DNA of 64,000 bases, taken from NCBI GenBank assembly GCA_017449495.1, contig JAFTFO010000006.1:1-64000 (forward strand), in the 5' to 3' direction. The notes beneath the pieces were generated by a model that ran no database searches, was not told the origin of the DNA, and was given only the letters and a program-made list of their open reading frames with translations. Of this stretch, positions 59,534-64,000 are shown piece by piece (position 1 is the first letter of the stretch; the number at the start of each line of letters is the position of its first letter). The translations under genes were made by a program, and so were the position numbers. This stretch comes from Prevotella sp. (GTDB taxonomy: Bacteria; Bacteroidota; Bacteroidia; Bacteroidales; Bacteroidaceae).

Positions 59534-60835
59534 TTAATTACTGATGGCATTAATCAAATAGTTCATAGAGAGTTTAACTTCTTCCTGTATGATTAGATCT
59601 ACTTCATTCCAATTAATCGGAGCAAGCCATTCAGAAGAGTTCTTATCGTATAGTTTGTAGAGAATATTATAGCGAGCGAATAAATCGTACATCCTCAGAT
59701 TTTGGGAACTTTCGCTCCCGTCCCCAGCGTTTTTTAAGATGTGGACAAAATCAACTTTAAATTTCAAAGCAAATACCGTTGCGTGGAAAGAGTCCATACA
59801 GACAAATGAGGCATGGTTTAATAAATAGATAAATTCGTACGGACCGCCGTCTTTATATAATATGCCATTCCCATAATTAATTTTGTTGTTTGTACAATCA
59901 ACGGTGATGACATCTTTAATACCAGTCTTTTCCTTTACGTCTTCTACCATGGCTACATAGTCTTCCCTACGGAATCCAATAAAATAGCAGAAAATATATC
60001 GTTCTGGAATCTTAAATTCTATATTAGCTCTTTCTCCAAATGCTGTCCATTCCTCTTTGCTGAGCAGATAAGTGGGATCAACAACTAAATGGATGTCATC
60101 GCGATGAAGAAGATTTCTTAGCAAGTCAACGGAAGAACTTTCGCGGACAGCAATATGAGCGAACTTTTGCAAATCCTTTTTTGCTCGGTCTTCAACTTCT
60201 TTCGGGAATGACGGTCTTGCTATGCTTGAAGAATAGGAAATGCATTTTTTCCCGTTTACGAATTCCAAAAATAATATCGGGTTAAAACCACAACAATAGG
60301 GATTCCAAATCTGGTCACTTCCTGTAATAAAGATGTCTGCATCATTGACAACATCATTATAATGCTCCGCCGTGTAGAGTCTTCTCATATTATAGTTCCC
60401 GTCTTTGAAGGCAAATTGGTAGACTTTTCTCCATTGGCGATTTCGATATTTTATCCATTTATAGATTTGTTCATAAAAAGGCATCTTGCTTAACAAATAT
60501 CTCCATTTACTATCTCGCAGAGGGACAATAGTGGGAGGAACAGAATATGCGACTTTTCCCAAAGAAGGAGATGGTTGTTCCTTGGCTATTCTATGTTTTC
60601 TTTCTCTCCGTCTGATTCCTTCTACAATAAAACTTGGAAGATTGTTCTTCAAGATGTCTTTGATGGTTCCTTTAATTCCGTAGGCAGGATTTTCACTGCC
60701 ATTATAAATAAACTCTACATCATGGCCCATCTTTCGAAGAATCGTATTTAAGGCATAAGATTGCAAGCAGGTTCCAAAATTGGCCTGTGGTGTGAATGTC
60801 ACCATCTTTATTTTTTTCTTTGTCTCCATATCCAT
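59534..60835 (-). CDS. Polysaccharide pyruvyl transferase family protein
   Basis: 433 residues, PF04230 type: TPQANFGTCLQSYALNTILR at the start, DIFITGSDQIWNPYCCG and CMDSFHATVFALKF near the end. Adds a pyruvyl ketal from phosphoenolpyruvate to a sugar, giving the polymer a negative charge. Start codon is uncertain: ATG 60835 and 60829 overlap the preceding gene by up to 28 bp, ATG 60805 would follow it but trims the first strand. This family is often next to an FrhB-like Fe-S protein in polysaccharide loci, as here. Confidence 0.88.
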   Translation of the reverse strand: MDMETKKKIKMVTFTPQANFGTCLQSYALNTILRKMGHDVEFIYNGSENPAYGIKGTIKDILKNNLPSFIVEGIRRRERKHRIAKEQPSPSLGKVAYSVPPTIVPLRDSKWRYLLSKMPFYEQIYKWIKYRNRQWRKVYQFAFKDGNYNMRRLYTAEHYNDVVNDADIFITGSDQIWNPYCCGFNPILFLEFVNGKKCISYSSSIARPSFPKEVEDRAKKDLQKFAHIAVRESSSVDLLRNLLHRDDIHLVVDPTYLLSKEEWTAFGERANIEFKIPERYIFCYFIGFRREDYVAMVEDVKEKTGIKDVITVDCTNNKINYGNGILYKDGGPYEFIYLLNHASFVCMDSFHATVFALKFKVDFVHILKNAGDGSESSQNLRMYDLFARYNILYKLYDKNSSEWLAPINWNEVDLIIQEEVKLSMNYLINAISN

Positions 60836-62031
60836 CTTTGCAGTTTTTGATAGTGATTTTTAGGAAGTAGAATTCCTAATATGTTTTTGAGAAATTCTTT
60901 TGTCGGTGGAAAAGTATAGTGATTAAGAAGTTTTATAATGCTTTCACTCTTGTCGATTTTAGCATAGAAATCGTCTCGCTGGGGGGGCTTCCGCACAGAA
61001 GTGATAATATTATTAATTCCAAAAGCTTCTTCATAATTGGTCTTTAGAAAATGTGTCTCTTCTATATGGAATACATCTTTTCCTTTCTGAGTGTTCAGGT
61101 AAACCATGCTGGTACCTTTGTCATCATCCATTTCAGGATGGAGTACTTGTATTCCCCAATAATCGGCAATTGTTACGTCACTATGTGATTTGCAACTTTT
61201 GAAGGGGCATTCATAGCAAATGGGACGTAAATCTAAATAGCGAAACATTGCTTGCAAATAAGCAGAATTCCTGTTGATATATGATGCAAGAGGCTTTTTA
61301 TTCAGTTTATTTTCTAGGGAAAGTGCAAAGGCAAACTGCTTCCAGCCTCCGCTTTTGTTCCTGAACGAAATAGATTTGATGGCAACTTCATCTTCTGGAA
61401 TGTGATAGACGTCTTGACATATTCTGGAAACCTCTTCAGTCAAATATTTTTTCCAGACTTTAGGACTAGGAACACCCTCACAGATTAAGTCTATTGTTAG
61501 TAGATTTTCATAGTCACGCCGTAAGTAGCATTTTAGTCCAGAAACCTGACATGGAGTCCCTGTAAAGAGGACTGGCTTCCCTTGTTTTAGAAACTCTTCT
61601 ACATTATGAAAAGTATTGCCTAAAGCTGCCTGTACATATTTTGATCCACGAAAATTTTCTAATCCTTCAAGAGTATCTGTATAACTAAAGACAACATTCC
61701 ACTTTTCGTCAAATTTGACCCCAAAGACAATTCCACCAGAATTGATGATTCTTTCCGCAACGAGCGTAAACATCCCTCCTGAAGAACTCTTTGTTCGAAT
61801 ATATTCATCTCGGTTATAAGCTGCATAAACTTCAAGAGGCGTGCGCTCTTCTTGCTGATTAATAACAGGACATACTTTCTCACACAAATGACAGTCAATA
61901 CAATTCTGAAGATCTATTTGGGGATACCAGAATCCTTCTTTGTCTGGTAATAATGTGATGCAATGCTTAGGACATGTCTGTTCACATGCACTACAGCCAC
62001 AACATTCTTCTCTTCTCGTTATTGTTATCAT
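60808..62031 (-). CDS. FrhB/FpoF-type iron-sulfur flavoprotein (coenzyme F420 hydrogenase beta-subunit family)
   Basis: 407 residues. Two N-terminal 4Fe-4S sets, CCGCSACEQTCP (about 9-20) and CIDCHLCEKVCP (about 42-53), then the FrhB N- and C-domains (SSGGMFTLVAERIINSGGIV; VLFTGTPCQVSGLKCYL; CYECPFKSCKSHSDVTIADY). In polysaccharide loci these proteins are not thought to use F420; their reaction is unknown and may be a redox modification of the sugar. It heads the minus-strand operon from the promoter at 62054. Confidence 0.86.
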   Translation of the reverse strand: MITITRREECCGCSACEQTCPKHCITLLPDKEGFWYPQIDLQNCIDCHLCEKVCPVINQQEERTPLEVYAAYNRDEYIRTKSSSGGMFTLVAERIINSGGIVFGVKFDEKWNVVFSYTDTLEGLENFRGSKYVQAALGNTFHNVEEFLKQGKPVLFTGTPCQVSGLKCYLRRDYENLLTIDLICEGVPSPKVWKKYLTEEVSRICQDVYHIPEDEVAIKSISFRNKSGGWKQFAFALSLENKLNKKPLASYINRNSAYLQAMFRYLDLRPICYECPFKSCKSHSDVTIADYWGIQVLHPEMDDDKGTSMVYLNTQKGKDVFHIEETHFLKTNYEEAFGINNIITSVRKPPQRDDFYAKIDKSESIIKLLNHYTFPPTKEFLKNILGILLPKNHYQKLQRWIWRQRKK

Positions 62032-62053
62032 TTAAGCCTGAATCAATTTGCTG

Positions 62054-62085
62054 CAAAGTTACAATTATTATTTGGATTATCCAAA
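62054..62085 (-). promoter_or_regulatory. Promoter of the minus-strand polysaccharide operon
   Basis: Minus-strand TAACTTTG (62054-62061) and TTTG (62082-62085), spaced 20 nt. Confidence 0.72.
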
Positions 62086-62188
62086 ATAATGCTTGACTTT
62101 CTTGCAAACTTATGGAATACAATGACTAACAGTACCTCTTTGTCATTTCTTTTTTATAATGTTAAAATCGCACATTTTATATATAATT

Positions 62189-62220
62189 TTTGGTTATGTC
62201 AGTCGAAATTTCTATATTTG
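62189..62220 (+). promoter_or_regulatory. Promoter of the plus-strand GT2/acyltransferase genes
   Basis: TTTG (62189-62192) and TATATTTG (62213-62220), spaced 20 nt. Confidence 0.72.
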
Positions 62221-62249
62221 CAAAAATTTTGTGTGACAATAATAACAGA

Positions 62250-63293
62250 ATGGCTAAAGTGTATAAGATTTCAATAATTATCCCTGTCTACAATGTGCGA
62301 AAATATGTTGGGCGTTGCATCAACTCTATTTTTGCACAAGAATGTTGCAATGCAGAGATAGAATGTCTTCTTGTGGATGATTGCACTGAGGACGACAGTA
62401 TGGATATTGTTGCTCAGAAGCTGCAAGGCTATGAAGGAAAGATTCATTTCGTCATATTGTCTCGTCCCGTTAATGGCGGATTATGTGCAACACGCAACAC
62501 AGGAATAAGAGCATCTAAGGGTGATTATTTGCTGTTTGTTGATTCTGATGATTACTTACAGCCGGGAACTGTGCAGTATTTTATAGAAGAGTTGGAGAAG
62601 GCGGGAGGAGATGTAGATGTCGTTATGGGTAATACTTTTTCCTGCATGGATAAGCGGGCGGTAATGAATTTAGGTGAGACAGTAACTTTAATTGATAATA
62701 CGAATAAAGAAGGTTTGCAAAAACTTATGTCTCGCGAGATCTTTCATACCTCTTGGAATAAAATGGTCAAGAAAAAGTTTTTTATCGAAGACAAAATCTT
62801 TTTTGAAGATGGTATTATCAATGAAGATCTTTTGTGGTCATATCTACTCTTCCTCCGCGCTAAAAACATCCTTCTTTTACCCCGAGTAACCTATATTTAT
62901 GAAGATGATAATCCAGATTCCATCACGAATACCTCAGAGATGAGGATTCCGAAGATTCTCAGTAGTCGTGTAATAATATGTAACAAGATTCTGGCTTCAC
63001 CTCCTCCAATGGTGACTGAGGAGTATTATACATATGTGTTCTTTATCCTTATGAAGGCATTGAATTTGTTCGAGAAAGATAGGAAGGAACTATATATATA
63101 CAAAAATGATCTGTATTCTATTAGAAACCAACTATTGAGGGATGTTTGGCATAGAGGTTTCTATGCTCTATATTTGTTCTTGTTGACATCCGTGAAACCA
63201 TTCTATTATGTGATATCTTTTAGGTTTTTCCGTAGGAATTTTGATACTATTATGAGAATGTTTGTCGCTATAGGCAAAAAAACGCATCTATAA
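62250..63293 (+). CDS. GT2-family glycosyltransferase
   Basis: 347 residues from ATG 62250 (MAKVYKISIIIPVYNVRKYV); the frame upstream to 62190 runs through the promoter and is rejected. GT-A motifs LLVDDCTEDDSMDIV and YLLFVDSDDYLQPG. Related to, but clearly different from, the two GT2 proteins at 57.3-59.4 kb. Followed 3 bp later by an acyltransferase gene. Confidence 0.88.
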   Translation: MAKVYKISIIIPVYNVRKYVGRCINSIFAQECCNAEIECLLVDDCTEDDSMDIVAQKLQGYEGKIHFVILSRPVNGGLCATRNTGIRASKGDYLLFVDSDDYLQPGTVQYFIEELEKAGGDVDVVMGNTFSCMDKRAVMNLGETVTLIDNTNKEGLQKLMSREIFHTSWNKMVKKKFFIEDKIFFEDGIINEDLLWSYLLFLRAKNILLLPRVTYIYEDDNPDSITNTSEMRIPKILSSRVIICNKILASPPPMVTEEYYTYVFFILMKALNLFEKDRKELYIYKNDLYSIRNQLLRDVWHRGFYALYLFLLTSVKPFYYVISFRFFRRNFDTIMRMFVAIGKKTHL

Positions 63294-63296
63294 TCT

Positions 63297-64000
63297 ATGC
63301 AGCGGAATGTGACCTTGGATATCATGAAAGGGATTGGTATGGTGGCTGTCATATTAGGTCATACTTATACCATTCCTACTCATCCATATAGAAATATCTT
63401 TTTTTCTTTTCATATGCCTTTGTTCTTTATTCTTGCTGGTTATTTCTATAAATATGATAGAGATGTCAAAGGTGAACTTAAAAAGGATTTTAAAAGGTTA
63501 GTTGTTCCATATATCCTCACAGCGTCATTATTTCTGGTTTATGACTTTATAAAAGCTTGTTATTATCATGATGCCAATTGTCTTGTGTTCGGTATTATCA
63601 GCGTTTTATATGGTTCAGGTTCTTTACATTCGTCAATTTATCTTTCGGATGTTCCAATTGTTGGTCCAATATGGTTTCTTTTGGCATTGTTCTGGTGCAA
63701 GGTGGTGTATAACTACCTTATTGTAAATAACCATTATGCAAATTATCTTGTGTTGGGAATCGCAATAGCTGCAACATTATTAGACAGGTATGTGATAAAT
63801 CTTCCTTTTAGTTTGCTACCAGGTTTGTCTGCTATGGTTTTTTATGTAATTGGTGTGATAGTTAAGAAGTATTCTGTAAGTTGGCCTTTAATTACTCTAT
63901 GCATTTTCTGCTGGATTGTTAGCATCATGTATTCTCACATTTGGATGGCGCAGTGTCATTATGGTTTTTACCCTATAGATGTTCTTGGCGCTTGTGGTGG
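63297..64000 (+). CDS. Acyltransferase-3 family membrane protein, partial (cut by window end)
   Basis: An open frame from ATG 63297 runs without stop to the window end (234 complete codons). It begins MQRNVTLDIMKGIGMVAVIL with GHTYTIPTHPY, then FFSFHMPLFFILAGYFY and VGPIWFLLALFWCKVVYNY, the pattern of acyltransferase-3 proteins (helix 1 with catalytic His, then the PLFFILAG helix). These multi-helix enzymes O-acetylate sugars at the inner membrane. The start is 3 bp after the GT2 stop, so both are in one operon. Confidence 0.82.
   Translation, partial: MQRNVTLDIMKGIGMVAVILGHTYTIPTHPYRNIFFSFHMPLFFILAGYFYKYDRDVKGELKKDFKRLVVPYILTASLFLVYDFIKACYYHDANCLVFGIISVLYGSGSLHSSIYLSDVPIVGPIWFLLALFWCKVVYNYLIVNNHYANYLVLGIAIAATLLDRYVINLPFSLLPGLSAMVFYVIGVIVKKYSVSWPLITLCIFCWIVSIMYSHIWMAQCHYGFYPIDVLGACG

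Overview
The window looks like chromosomal DNA of a Bacteroidales bacterium, most probably a Prevotella/Segatella-type gut or rumen species (inference). The evidence is the many promoters with the Bacteroidetes -7 element TAnnTTTG (often with a TTG-type -33 element about 19-21 nt upstream), the lack of obvious Shine-Dalgarno sites, a clustered polysaccharide-utilisation operon, a Nuo complex with fused NuoCD and no NuoEFG, a type IX secretion type B sorting domain, PorT-like barrels and DUF1573/DUF3078 proteins. No rRNA, tRNA, insertion sequence, integrase or cas gene was recognised.

Layout. (1) 236-7970 is a beta-mannan operon: two endo-mannanases (GH5 lipoprotein, GH26 lipoprotein), a CE7-type acetyl esterase, a GH130 mannosylglucose phosphorylase, a GPH-family sugar symporter and an AGE-family (mannobiose/cellobiose) 2-epimerase. 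Together they cut acetylated mannan outside, import mannobiose, epimerise it to mannosyl-glucose and phosphorolyse it. SusC/SusD genes are not in view and may lie upstream. (2) An AsmA-like protein (minus) and a PafA-type alkaline phosphatase (plus) diverge. (3) 11792-21934 is nuoABCDHIJKLMN, a complex I without the NADH-oxidising module. (4) uvrA with a small T9SS type B protein (minus) faces a plus-strand series: LysM/periplasmic-binding protein, PorT-like barrel, POT peptide symporter, an endonuclease/exonuclease/phosphatase and two tandem phosphoethanolamine-transferase-like sulfatases. (5) A minus-strand MFS-DUF1846-MFS operon and a lipoprotein serpin follow; an ECF sigma factor with an inner-membrane/outer-membrane bridging partner diverges from the serpin. 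(6) A housekeeping block holds an S9 peptidase, YidC, DUF3078, DUF1573, AspS and a histone-H1-tailed winged-helix protein. (7) 50981-64000 is a surface-polysaccharide locus: hexapeptide acyltransferase, UDP-galactopyranose mutase, eight glycosyltransferase domains in seven genes, polysaccharide pyruvyl transferase, an FrhB-type iron-sulfur protein and an acyltransferase-3 gene cut by the window end. It becomes visibly AT-rich from about 57 kb.

Most notable signal: the only two gene-free stretches over 300 bp (21935-22270 and 38553-39085), 16 kb apart, both hold degenerate tandem arrays with a strict 22-bp period and the same core AGAAAGGTGGC. They are mixed with long perfect hairpins and CTTTCAGC words at or near the array edges. 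They resemble no standard element known to me and are my best candidate for an undescribed system. Also unusual: several protein-coding genes (nuoN, uvrA, an MFS gene, the porT-like signal peptide) carry in-frame patches of short repeat words of the kind otherwise found between genes.
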